This document shows positions 18,112 to 25,440 of a DNA stretch of 64,000 nt, one piece after another. The notes beneath the pieces were generated by a model, which ran no database searches, had not been told where the DNA came from, and saw nothing but the letters and a program-made list of their open reading frames with translations. The stretch's first letter is position 1; each line of letters starts with the position of its first letter. The position numbers and the translations under genes were made by a program. This stretch comes from Streptomyces macrolidinus (lineage in GTDB: Bacteria; Actinomycetota; Actinomycetes; Streptomycetales; Streptomycetaceae), in the NCBI RefSeq assembly GCF_023887685.1, contig NZ_JAMWMR010000003.1, positions 62,001-126,000 on the forward strand, in the 5' to 3' direction.

Positions 18112-18897
18112 CTACAGGCCCTGCCAGTCCGGCTTGTCGGCGTACGTGTGCCGGAAGTAGGCGGCGAGCTTCAGCTTGGACGCGGCGGCCTCGTCGACGA
18201 CGACCGTCGCATGCGGATGGAGCTGGAGCGCGGAGGCCGGGCAGACCGCGGCGACCGGGCCCTCGACGGTCGCGGCGACCGCGTCCGCCTTGCCCTCACC
18301 GGTCGCGAGGAGCACGAGATGCCGCGCCTCCAGGATGGTCCCTATGCCCTGGGTGATCACATGGTGCGGCACCTGATCGATGTCGCCGTCGAAGAAGCGC
18401 GCGTTGTCGATACGGGTCTGCTCGGTCAGCGTCTTGATGCGTGTGCGCGAGGCGAGCGAGGAGCACGGCTCGTTGAACCCGATGTGCCCGTCGGTTCCGA
18501 TCCCGAGCAACTGGAGGTCCACGCCACCGGCCGCGGCCAGCGCGCTGTCGTACGCCGCGCACGCGCCCGGGATGTCCTCGGCGGTGCCGTCGGGCCCCAT
18601 GAACGCGTCCATGCCGATCCCGAGCGGCTCCAGGACCTCTCGCCGCAGGACGGAGCGGTACGACTCCGGATGCTCGGCCGGCAGCCCCACGTACTCGTCG
18701 AGCTGGGCGATCCGCGCCCGCGAGACGTCCACGGCACCGGAGCGCACCTTGGCCGTCAGCGCCTCGTACACGGGCAGCGGGGTGGAGCCGGTGGCCACAC
18801 CGAGCAGGGCGTCGGGCTTGCGGCCGAGCAGCCGCGCCATGGCCTCGGCGATCAGTTCGCCGCCCGCCCGGGGGTCCGGGACGATGACAACTTCCAC
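18112..18897 (-). CDS. nagB: Glucosamine-6-phosphate deaminase
   Basis: A 261-residue cytoplasmic enzyme that converts glucosamine-6-phosphate to fructose-6-phosphate and ammonia, feeding aminosugar into glycolysis. Visible motifs are GVATGSTPLPVYEAL near residue 35, LDEYVGL (catalytic Asp), and the active-site segment GIGTDGHIGFNEP near residue 130. The start is GTG. Its substrate is the DasR effector, so NagB activity sets the level of the regulatory signal. A dre-like box lies 86 bases upstream of the start. It faces the das operon from the other side of the shared terminator. Confidence 0.95.
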   Translation of the reverse strand: MEVVIVPDPRAGGELIAEAMARLLGRKPDALLGVATGSTPLPVYEALTAKVRSGAVDVSRARIAQLDEYVGLPAEHPESYRSVLRREVLEPLGIGMDAFMGPDGTAEDIPGACAAYDSALAAAGGVDLQLLGIGTDGHIGFNEPCSSLASRTRIKTLTEQTRIDNARFFDGDIDQVPHHVITQGIGTILEARHLVLLATGEGKADAVAATVEGPVAAVCPASALQLHPHATVVVDEAAASKLKLAAYFRHTYADKPDWQGL

Positions 18898-18982
18898 AGG
18901 GGGCCTGCCGATCTGAAGAGGGACTCAACTGGGACCCGGAGGGACTGTGTGGACTATGCGGTTGAGATGCTGTTGGGATCTA

Positions 18983-18998
18983 TGTGGTTTAGACCAAT
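18983..18998. promoter_or_regulatory. dre-like DasR box upstream of nagB
   Basis: TGTGGTTTAGACCAAT matches the core TGGT-TTAGACCA, with T for C in the left arm. It lies 86 bases before nagB, a known DasR target in S. coelicolor. Confidence 0.8.
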
Positions 18999-19191
18999 CT
19001 AACAGAAGTGCCGTCTTCGGCGGGAGGGTTGAGATGGGGGCCGACGCGTGAGGTGACGCGTCATGTCGCCCGCGGATGCGTGGGCGGGCGGCCGGGTGGG
19101 TAGCTGGTGGGGTGGCTGGTAAAGAGACCACAACAAACCGTTGCCGACGCATGGACACGCGCCGGGGGACACAGGAACATGGTCTATGACG

Positions 19192-19207
19192 CATGGTCTA
19201 CACCACA
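19192..19207. promoter_or_regulatory. Second dre-like box between nagB and the PdtaS-type kinase
   Basis: CATGGTCTACACCACA retains ATGGTCTACACCA, close to the dasA box. A further half-site, CATGGTCTATGACG, lies 14 bases before it. Confidence 0.65.
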
Positions 19208-19518
19208 AAACGTAAGTAAAGTAAGTAAAGCGCGCGCATGGTGCCGTGGTTGAGGTGCGTGCGAGGTGCGTGGCACACATGAACCTCCGTCTTCCCCGCA
19301 CAGGAAGACGGACCGAGGAACCGGCGCTCTCTGCCCTGACCGCTCCGGCTCCTCGACCTTCGGCCGACCGGGACCGCACACCCACGGCCGTTGCTGCTCC
19401 GGGCTGCGGTGCCGGGAGGGTTGAGGGTCCCTCCCAGGCGCCGCGGCCCGCGGGTGTCCCGGGAGGCGCCCCGAGCTGATTTCGAGCGATGTCCCAGGCC
19501 CCAGGTACGCTCGCAACT

Positions 19519-20994
19519 GTGCCCTCCATGAACGAGCTGGTCCGCCAGCACACCACCCTGAGCGACTCCGACCTGGAGTGGCTGCATCTGCTGGTGTCGG
19601 AGTGGCAGCTTCTCGCCGACCTCTCCTTCGCCGACCTGGTGCTGTGGGTGCCCACGCGTGACGGCACGCGCTATGTCTCGGTGGCCCAGATGCGCCCCAA
19701 CACCGGCCCCACCTCGTACCAGAACGACATGGTCGGCCATCTCGTCCCGCGCGGCCGTCGCCCCATGCTGGACGCCGCCCTGGACGAGGGCCGGATCGTG
19801 CGCGAGGGCGACCCCGAGTGGCGCGAGGAGGTCCCGGTCCGGGTCGAGTCCATTCCCGTCCGGCGGGAGGGGCACATCCTCGGCGTCATCGCGCGCAACA
19901 CCAACCTGCTGACCGTACGGACCCCGAGCCGCCTGGAGCTGACCTACCTCCAGAGCGCCTCCGACCTCGCCCAGATGATCGCCGCCGGGGCCTTCCCGCT
20001 CCCCGGCCAGCAGGTCGACATGGACGCCTCGCCGCGCGTCGGCGACGGACTGATCCGGCTGGACGCGGACGGCATCGTCCAGTACGCCTCGCCCAACGCC
20101 CTCTCCGCCTACCACCGGCTGGGCCTGGCCGCCGATCTCGTCGGACACCACCTCGGCCGGACCACCGCCGAACTCGCCCCGTCCCGGGGTCCGGTGGACG
20201 AGGCGCTCGCCAAGGTGGCCAGTGGCTGGGCACCGCGGGAGTTCGAGATCGAGGCCCATGACGGGGTGATCCAGTTCCGGACGATCCCCCTCAAGCCCAA
20301 GGGCACCCGGATCGGTTCGCTGGTCCTGTGCCGGGATGTCACGGAACTGCGCAGGCGCGAGCGCGAGTTGATAACGAAGGACGCGACCATCCGGGAGATC
20401 CACCACCGGGTGAAGAACAACCTCCAGACGGTCGCCGCCCTGCTGCGGCTGCAGGCCCGGAGGATCGGTTCCGCGCAGGGACGGGAGGCGCTCGAGGAGG
20501 CCGTACGGCGCGTGGGCTCGATCGCGATCGTGCATGAGACGCTGTCTCAGAACCTGGACGAGCGCGTGGAGTTCGACGAGATCGCCGACCGGGTGCTGGC
20601 GATGGTCACCGAGATCTCGCCCGGCAAGGTCACCGGCCGGCGCACCGGACGCTTCGGCATCCTGGACGCCGAGGTCGCCACCCCGCTCTCCATGGTGCTG
20701 ACCGAGGTGCTGCAGAACGCCCTCGAGCACGGCTTCCAGCAGGACCGGACCGGCACGGTCGAGGTCTCGGCGGTGCGGGGCGGGACCACGAAGGAGGGCC
20801 GCCTGCTGGTCACCGTCAAGGACGACGGGATCGGCCTGCCCGAGGGCTTCGACGCGCACCGGGCGGGCAACCTCGGCCTGCAGATCGTACGGACCCTGGT
20901 GGAGGGCGAGTTGGGCGGCGACTTCGACATGGTCTCCGGCCCCGAGGGCGGGACGCGGGTCATCCTGGACATCCCGGTGCGGACGCACAAGTGA
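19519..20994 (+). CDS. pdtaS: Histidine kinase of the PdtaS type (GAF-PAS-HisKA_2)
   Basis: A soluble 491-residue sensor kinase. The N-terminal GAF domain (about 1-160) contains FADLVLWVPTRDGTRYVSVA. A PAS domain follows (about 175-290, LIRLDADGIVQYASPNAL). The kinase core is of the HisKA_2/HWE-like class with the phospho-acceptor in REIHHRVKNNLQTV. The C-terminal ATPase has QNALEHGF and DDGIGLPEG. In mycobacteria PdtaS phosphorylates PdtaR, an ANTAR-domain RNA-binding antiterminator; the equivalent partner is not in this window. The GTG at 19519 is chosen from family N-termini (PSMNELVRQH); ATG at 19528 is the alternative. There is no membrane segment, so it senses a cytoplasmic signal. Confidence 0.87.
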   Translation: MPSMNELVRQHTTLSDSDLEWLHLLVSEWQLLADLSFADLVLWVPTRDGTRYVSVAQMRPNTGPTSYQNDMVGHLVPRGRRPMLDAALDEGRIVREGDPEWREEVPVRVESIPVRREGHILGVIARNTNLLTVRTPSRLELTYLQSASDLAQMIAAGAFPLPGQQVDMDASPRVGDGLIRLDADGIVQYASPNALSAYHRLGLAADLVGHHLGRTTAELAPSRGPVDEALAKVASGWAPREFEIEAHDGVIQFRTIPLKPKGTRIGSLVLCRDVTELRRRERELITKDATIREIHHRVKNNLQTVAALLRLQARRIGSAQGREALEEAVRRVGSIAIVHETLSQNLDERVEFDEIADRVLAMVTEISPGKVTGRRTGRFGILDAEVATPLSMVLTEVLQNALEHGFQQDRTGTVEVSAVRGGTTKEGRLLVTVKDDGIGLPEGFDAHRAGNLGLQIVRTLVEGELGGDFDMVSGPEGGTRVILDIPVRTHK

Positions 20995-21014
20995 GCGGGC
21001 CGACCACAGCAATG

Positions 21015-21042
21015 AGCCCCGGACCACGAAGGGTCCGGGGCT
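21015..21042. terminator. Bidirectional terminator between pdtaS and wblE
   Basis: A perfect 11-bp stem, AGCCCCGGACC with GGTCCGGGGCT, around a 6-base loop between convergent genes. Confidence 0.85.
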
Positions 21043-21172
21043 GAAAGCTGATGTCCGGCTGATGCCGGCTACTGCGCGCTGCGGCTCGGGGGGCGGGAGA
21101 CGCTCTCGCTGTCTACGACGTCGTGCCGTGAGGCACGGATGCCGCCAGGCTCAGGCTCGCGGGGTGGGTGTG

Positions 21173-21430
21173 TCAGGCGGAGGCCTGACGGGCCCGGTTG
21201 CGAGCGGCGCGGCGCTTCATGGCGCGGCGCTCGTCCTCGCTGAGACCACCCCAGACGCCGGAGTCCTGACCGGACTCGAGCGCCCACTGCAGGCACTGCT
21301 CGATCACCGGGCAGCGGCGGCAGACGGCCTTGGCTTCCTCGATCTGCAGCAGCGCGGGACCGGTGTTGCCGATGGGGAAGAAGAGCTCGGGGTCTTCCTC
21401 GCGGCAAACGGCGTTGTGACGCCAGTCCAT
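21173..21430 (-). CDS. wblE: WhiB-like iron-sulfur transcription factor (WblE / WhiB1 class)
   Basis: An 85-residue Wbl protein. The four cluster ligands are Cys9, Cys37, Cys40 and Cys46 (CRRCPVIEQC). The GVWGG turn, which contacts the primary sigma factor region 4, is present, and the basic tail RRAMKRRAARNRARQ binds DNA. Its size and N-terminus (MDWRHNAVCREEDPELFFP) match WblE, the S. coelicolor counterpart of the nitric-oxide-sensitive mycobacterial WhiB1. A near-perfect Crp-like palindrome lies 45-60 bases upstream of the start. No partner gene is adjacent. Confidence 0.94.
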   Translation of the reverse strand: MDWRHNAVCREEDPELFFPIGNTGPALLQIEEAKAVCRRCPVIEQCLQWALESGQDSGVWGGLSEDERRAMKRRAARNRARQASA

Positions 21431-21750
21431 GGCTGCTACCTCTCCTTGGTATTACGTGCAGGGATGCTTGTGAATGTGAACGCTTTCACGAATCCCTCGA
21501 CAAGTGAAGGGCCGAGCGTCAGACGTGCTGACGTGGTCCTTTGGATTGAGGAGGGGTTCGGGCTCTCTGTGGGGGTCGATGGTGCGAGCCGTCCCGAGCG
21601 CCACGTAGAGACTCGCAAACCTCAGCGGCGGATACAACCCCTTCCGGAAAGTTTTTTTTGATTCCTTGGTGTCGACTAGGTCACAGCCGTACTTCCAAGG
21701 GGTGGACCCTGGCCTAAACGTTCGAGTGAAAGGACTTTGGGCTCTTCTGC
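21431..21750 (-). other. wblE upstream region
   Basis: 320 bases between wblE and the lipid-kinase-like gene. It is less GC-rich than its surroundings, includes a run of eight T at 21652-21659, and contains the Crp-like site. No gene was recognised. Confidence 0.6.
21475..21490. promoter_or_regulatory. Crp-type operator upstream of wblE
   Basis: TGTGA-ACGCTT-TCACG differs from the consensus TGTGA-N6-TCACA at one base. Mycobacterial whiB1 is controlled by cAMP-Crp through sites of this type. Regulation by Streptomyces Crp is inferred. Confidence 0.7.
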
Positions 21751-22719
21751 TCACACAATCACACGCAGTGCACGGCGTACGCCTGTGAACGTCACGCTCG
21801 TACGGACGCCCAGGTGATCACCGTCCATCTGGAGGGGGAGTGGCGCCTTCGAATGCAAGGTGAACTCGGTCAGATCATGAAGAGAGACCGCGTTCTTGCC
21901 GTGCGGCCCGCGGTCGGGGGACGAAGTGAGCAACTGGGTCGCATACCGGGCAACCGAAGCCGTCGACATGCGACGGAGGGCGAGTATGTCGAGCCCGGTA
22001 TCGAACGAGGCCTTAGGTGACGCGTACACCGGACGATTGCCGAGAAACGTCCAGGGCGCGGTGTTGCAGATTATGGACATGACGAGATCGGTGATCGGCT
22101 CTTCGCCGGCGCGTTCCAACGTGATCATTCCGTGCCTGCGATGCGGATCGTCCAGAAACTGACGCATCGCTTGGCGCAGATACAACGCATGGGTGGAACG
22201 CTTGCCCTGTTCCCGATGCTGTTCGACCCGGCCGACGACACCCGCGTCGAAGCCGAGTCCGGCATTGAAGGTGAACCAGCGCGCGGGCGCCGCCTCGTCC
22301 TCGGTCCCCGGGGTGCCCGCGGCGACCCCGAGGCCCACCGTGTACTCGCGGCGCTCGCGCAGCGCGTCGAGGAGCGCGCCCGTGGCCTCCACCGGCTCGT
22401 TGGGCAGGCCGAGCGCGCGGGCGAAGACGTTCGTCGAACCGCCGGGGACGACGGCGAGACCGGGGAGATGATCCGGGTCGGGGCCGCGGTACAGCAGGCC
22501 GTTGACGACCTCGTTGACGGTGCCGTCACCGCCGAGCGCCACGACCAGCTCGACGTCATTGCTCTCCGCCGCCTGCCGACCGAGGTCCCGGGCATGCCCG
22601 CGGTACTCGGTGGTCACCACGTCGAGCTTCATCTCACTCGCCAGCGCGTGGATGAGAACGTCACGCGTTCGTGCGCTTGTGGTGGTTGCCGCCGGGTTGA
22701 CCACGAGAAGTGCACGCAT
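21751..22719 (-). CDS. Diacylglycerol kinase family lipid kinase
   Basis: A 322-residue cytoplasmic protein of the DAGK/YegS/sphingosine-kinase fold. The nucleotide-binding loop VVALGGDGTVNEVV is at about residue 60, followed by GLAVVPGGSTNVFARALGLP. The C-terminal beta-sandwich has the typical ALYLRQAMR and KASFDTGLDILALRR segments. Such enzymes phosphorylate diacylglycerol or related lipids, recycling it to phosphatidic acid. The actual substrate is unknown. The ATG start is clear. It stands alone between wblE and a small membrane protein gene read in the opposite direction. Confidence 0.85.
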   Translation of the reverse strand: MRALLVVNPAATTTSARTRDVLIHALASEMKLDVVTTEYRGHARDLGRQAAESNDVELVVALGGDGTVNEVVNGLLYRGPDPDHLPGLAVVPGGSTNVFARALGLPNEPVEATGALLDALRERREYTVGLGVAAGTPGTEDEAAPARWFTFNAGLGFDAGVVGRVEQHREQGKRSTHALYLRQAMRQFLDDPHRRHGMITLERAGEEPITDLVMSIICNTAPWTFLGNRPVYASPKASFDTGLDILALRRMSTASVARYATQLLTSSPDRGPHGKNAVSLHDLTEFTLHSKAPLPLQMDGDHLGVRTSVTFTGVRRALRVIV

Positions 22720-22876
22720 GGGGTGCAGCGTACCTACTGAGGGGTACCGACCGGGACCGAGGTGGGAATTCCGTAAGAGAGGAGGGAGCCGCGGCTGCGC
22801 CGGGACGGGCGCCGAGGGCTTCGCCGAGACGGGCGCCGAGGCCGGGTCCCTCGGGGGCGACGGCTACCCTTCTGGG

Positions 22877-23323
22877 GTGAGCGCTGAGCAGAACCCCACC
22901 TCCTCGACCCCCGCCGCCGAGCCCCGTCCCGGGCGGCTGACCGTCGCCGCCGCGCTGGCCGGGCTGGAGGGGCTCGCCCTGACCGTGGGCGGTGTCTGGA
23001 TGCTCGTCCTCGGCCTCACGGGCTCGGACGACCGTCAGCAGGCCGTCACCGGCGGCATCACCCTGATCGTGCTCGCGCTGCTGCCCCTGCTGGCCGCGCG
23101 GGGGCTGCTGCTGTGCCGCCGCTGGAGCCGGGGGCCCGCCGTGATCACGCAGATCCTCGCGCTGCCGGTGGCCTACAACCTGCTCCAGGCCGACAGCGTC
23201 GCGATCCCGGCCGGGATCGTGCTCGCGGTGGTGGCGGTCACGGCGCTGGTGCTCCTGGTGAACTCGGAGACCACGCGGGCGCTGGGCATCCGGGGCCCCG
23301 GGGGTGCACCGGACCAGAAGTAG
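22877..23323 (+). CDS. Small four-helix membrane protein
   Basis: A 148-residue protein from the GTG at 22877, with four hydrophobic helices: LAGLEGLALTVGGVWMLVLGL, ITLIVLALLPLLAARGLLL, VITQILALPVAYNLL and AGIVLAVVAVTALVLLVN. The N-terminus is Pro/Ser-rich and probably cytoplasmic. No catalytic motif was recognised. Proteins of this shape are common in Streptomyces next to sigH; the function is unknown. It is convergent with sigH and shares the terminator 23327-23354. Confidence 0.75.
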   Translation: MSAEQNPTSSTPAAEPRPGRLTVAAALAGLEGLALTVGGVWMLVLGLTGSDDRQQAVTGGITLIVLALLPLLAARGLLLCRRWSRGPAVITQILALPVAYNLLQADSVAIPAGIVLAVVAVTALVLLVNSETTRALGIRGPGGAPDQK

Positions 23324-23326
23324 CCG

Positions 23327-23354
23327 GAGGGCGACCGGTGTCCCGGTCGCCCTC
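23327..23354. terminator. Bidirectional terminator between membrane protein and sigH
   Basis: A perfect 12-bp stem, GAGGGCGACCGG with CCGGTCGCCCTC, and a 4-base loop, placed between convergent genes and ending two bases before the sigH stop. Confidence 0.88.
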
Positions 23355-23356
23355 GG

Positions 23357-24412
23357 TCACTCCTCGACCAGCAACTTCTCCCGTAGCTGCGCCAGGGTCC
23401 GGGCCAGCAGCCGCGAGACGTGCATCTGCGAGATGCCGACCTCCTGCGCGATCTGCGACTGCGTCATGTTGCCGAAGAAGCGGAGCAGCAGGATCCGCTT
23501 TTCCCGGGGCGGCAGATCCTCCAGCAGCGGCTTCAGCGACTCGCGGTACTCGACGCCCTCCAGCGCCTCGTCCTCCGCGCCCAGGGTGTCCGCGACCGCC
23601 GGTGACTCGTCATCGGTGTCGGGAACGTCCAGGGACAGCGTCGAATACGCGTTGGCCGACTCCAGGCCCTCCAGGACCTCCTCCTCCGAGATGGCCAGCT
23701 TCTGGGCCAGCTCGTGGACCGTCGGGGAGCGGCCGTGCTGCTGGGACAGCTCGGCCGTGGCCGTCGTGAGGGCCAGGCGCAGCTCCTGCAGCCGCCGCGG
23801 CACCCGCACCGCCCAGCCCTTGTCACGGAAGTGACGCTTGATCTCGCCGACGACCGTCGGGGTCGCATACGTCGAGAACTCGACCCCGCGCTCCGGGTCG
23901 AAGCGGTCGACCGACTTGATCAGGCCGATGGTGGCGACCTGCGTGAGGTCGTCCAGCGGCTCACCGCGATTGCGGAAGCGGCGCGCGAGGTGCTCCACGA
24001 GCGGCAGATGCATACGGACCAGCCGATTGCGCAGCTCCGCGTACTCCTGGCTGTCCTTCTTCAGCCCGCGCAGCTCCACGAACATGGCCCGCGCTCCGCT
24101 GCGGTCCTGCGGGTCGTGCCGTGCGCCGGCCGGTGTGCCCTGCTCGGCGTTTCGCTCGTGCTCGCTCATCGTCCCGCCCGTCACCCTTCCCCCGGCTCCC
24201 GGCTCCTTGCGCGCTCTCGACGTCGCTCGCGGGGGAGGACCCTCGGGAACGACCGCCGAAGCGTCGTCCTCCGGGTGTGGGCGGGCCTGCTCGGGAATGC
24301 CGTCCACGCCGCCTGCCGCACGCGGCGGCTCGCTCGGGCTGCCGGCGTTCCCGCTGGAAAGTTCCCGTGTGCCGCGCTCTTCGTCCCGCACCGGCCCGTC
24401 CCCGTTCGTCAC
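23357..24412 (-). CDS. sigH: Stress-response RNA polymerase sigma factor SigH (SigB/SigF family)
   Basis: A 351-residue sigma factor. The core starts near residue 125. Region 2 reads DDLTQVATIGLIKSVDRFDPE, then FSTYATPTVVGEIKRHFRD; region 3 is HGRSPTVHELAQKLAIS; region 4 ends SQIAQEVGISQMHVSRLLARTLAQLR. In S. coelicolor SigH responds to osmotic stress and affects septation. About 120 residues before region 2 are a hydrophilic, probably disordered extension. S. coelicolor sigH uses more than one translation start, and internal in-frame ATGs occur here at 24169 and near residue 110, so shorter forms are likely. It overlaps the anti-sigma gene by four bases (GTGA). Confidence 0.92.
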   Translation of the reverse strand: MTNGDGPVRDEERGTRELSSGNAGSPSEPPRAAGGVDGIPEQARPHPEDDASAVVPEGPPPRATSRARKEPGAGGRVTGGTMSEHERNAEQGTPAGARHDPQDRSGARAMFVELRGLKKDSQEYAELRNRLVRMHLPLVEHLARRFRNRGEPLDDLTQVATIGLIKSVDRFDPERGVEFSTYATPTVVGEIKRHFRDKGWAVRVPRRLQELRLALTTATAELSQQHGRSPTVHELAQKLAISEEEVLEGLESANAYSTLSLDVPDTDDESPAVADTLGAEDEALEGVEYRESLKPLLEDLPPREKRILLLRFFGNMTQSQIAQEVGISQMHVSRLLARTLAQLREKLLVEE

Positions 24413-24822
24413 GTCGGCCCGGGTCCCGCGCCGCGCTGTTTGTAGAGGCTGATGGACACGGTCTTGTCATCGGCGACCGCCGAGGAGACCTTGCCGGCCA
24501 GGGCCGACAGGACGGTCCACGCGAACGTGTCCCGCGACGGAGCGTGACCGTCCGTCGTCGGGGCCGAGACCGTGACCTCCAAAGAGTCGTCGATGAGCCG
24601 GAAGACACAACTGAGCACCGAGCCGGGCACGGCCTGCTGAAGCAGGATCGCGCAGGCCTCGTCGACCGCGATGCGCAGGTCCTCGATCTCGTCGAGGGTG
24701 AAGTCCAAACGGGCCGCGAGACCGGCTGTGGCCGTGCGCAGCACCGACAGGTAGGCACCCGCTGCCGGCAGCCGGACTTCCACGAAGTCCTGGGTCGCGG
24801 GCTCGCCTGCGATCTGGGACAC
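24409..24822 (-). CDS. ushX: Anti-sigma factor UshX/RshA (HATPase serine-kinase fold)
   Basis: A 137-residue protein of the GHKL anti-sigma type (SpoIIAB/RsbW fold). The N-box is EIEDLRIAVDEACAILLQQA near residue 50, with the conserved Glu-Ala-Cys in place of the kinase Glu-Asn pair, so kinase activity may be lost. The DD-rich C-terminal strand KTVSISLYKQ closes the fold. It binds SigH and keeps it inactive until stress. Several starts are possible (TTG 24834, GTG 24828, GTG 24822); the last is chosen because GGAGG lies five bases before it. It is coupled to sigH by a GTGA overlap. Confidence 0.88.
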   Translation of the reverse strand: MSQIAGEPATQDFVEVRLPAAGAYLSVLRTATAGLAARLDFTLDEIEDLRIAVDEACAILLQQAVPGSVLSCVFRLIDDSLEVTVSAPTTDGHAPSRDTFAWTVLSALAGKVSSAVADDKTVSISLYKQRGAGPGPT

Positions 24823-25071
24823 CCTCACCTCCAAGGTGATACATGCTCTTTCGGGGGCCGAGGGTCGCCCCCCGGGGTAACGCCCTACTGGTTCAGCGGT
24901 GACGTTATCGCGCTCTCGATTTCCTGTCCCTGGGACCCCGACCCCTCGCCATCACTCATAGTAAACCTATGTATACGTACAGTGGCTAGGGGTGTGCGGG
25001 CCCAATTCGGAAGAGCGCGCGCCGGATTGACGTACCCCGGCGTCGGAGCCCCGAACCGTTCGCCACCAGGG

Positions 25072-25332
25072 TCACACGAGTCCATGGTCGACGAAGCACC
25101 AACGCCAGCTCTCGCCCGGTTCGAAGGTACGCATCACCGGATGGCCGGAATCCTCGTAGTGCGCCGTCGCATGACGCAGCGGAGAGGAGTCGCAGCAGGC
25201 CACGTGTCCGCACTCCAGACACAGCCGCAGTTGCACCGGATCCGTGCCGGCGGCGAGGCACTCCAGGCACGTCTCGCTCCGGGGGGCGGGCTCGGGTCGC
25301 GGCAGCGCATCGATGTGCGTGCACTGTTTCAT
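25072..25332 (-). CDS. UBP-type zinc-finger protein
   Basis: An 86-residue protein made almost entirely of a ZnF-UBP domain, the ubiquitin-C-terminus binding finger of eukaryotic deubiquitinases. The ligands are visible in order: Cys4 and His6, CLECL, LCLECGHVACCD, then HATAHYEDSGHPV. Actinobacteria carry many such stand-alone domains; their ligand is unknown, though a link to C-terminal diglycine proteins has been suggested. It lies upstream of ushX-sigH on the same strand but 249 bases away, so it is probably a separate unit. Confidence 0.85.
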   Translation of the reverse strand: MKQCTHIDALPRPEPAPRSETCLECLAAGTDPVQLRLCLECGHVACCDSSPLRHATAHYEDSGHPVMRTFEPGESWRWCFVDHGLV

Positions 25333-25371
25333 GGTGGCCAGGTTACGACGGGTCCGCGGGAAGCGGAGCGA

Positions 25372-25436
25372 ATTCGAGAGCGGACCGGAACGAGAGCGAA
25401 CCGGACCGGCCGGACCGGAACGAGAGCGGACGGGAA
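25372..25436. repeat. Short direct repeat before the antiporter gene
   Basis: GGACCGGAACGAGAGCG occurs twice, with shorter partial copies (GAGAGCG, ACCGGACCGG) between and around. It lies in the antiporter leader directly before the start. Confidence 0.65.
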
Positions 25437-25440
25437 GCCG

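Larger units (their letters stand above)
18898..19518. other. Divergent nagB-kinase intergenic region
   Basis: 621 bases without a convincing gene; short frames here are not conserved in character. It contains two dre-like boxes (18983-18998 and 19192-19207) and a direct repeat of AAGTAAGT near 19208-19226. The second box is about 310 bases before the kinase start and may act on it or on nagB. Confidence 0.6.

Noticed and set aside
19246-19479. 77-codon frame upstream of the PdtaS-type kinase
   Set aside because: No ribosome-binding site and a Pro/Arg/Thr-rich, low-complexity product; judged non-coding leader.
24840-24990. SigH/SigB-type or BldD-bound promoter upstream of ushX
   Set aside because: The GGGTAA seen near 24875 is on the wrong strand, and no convincing BldD palindrome was found, so no site is annotated.
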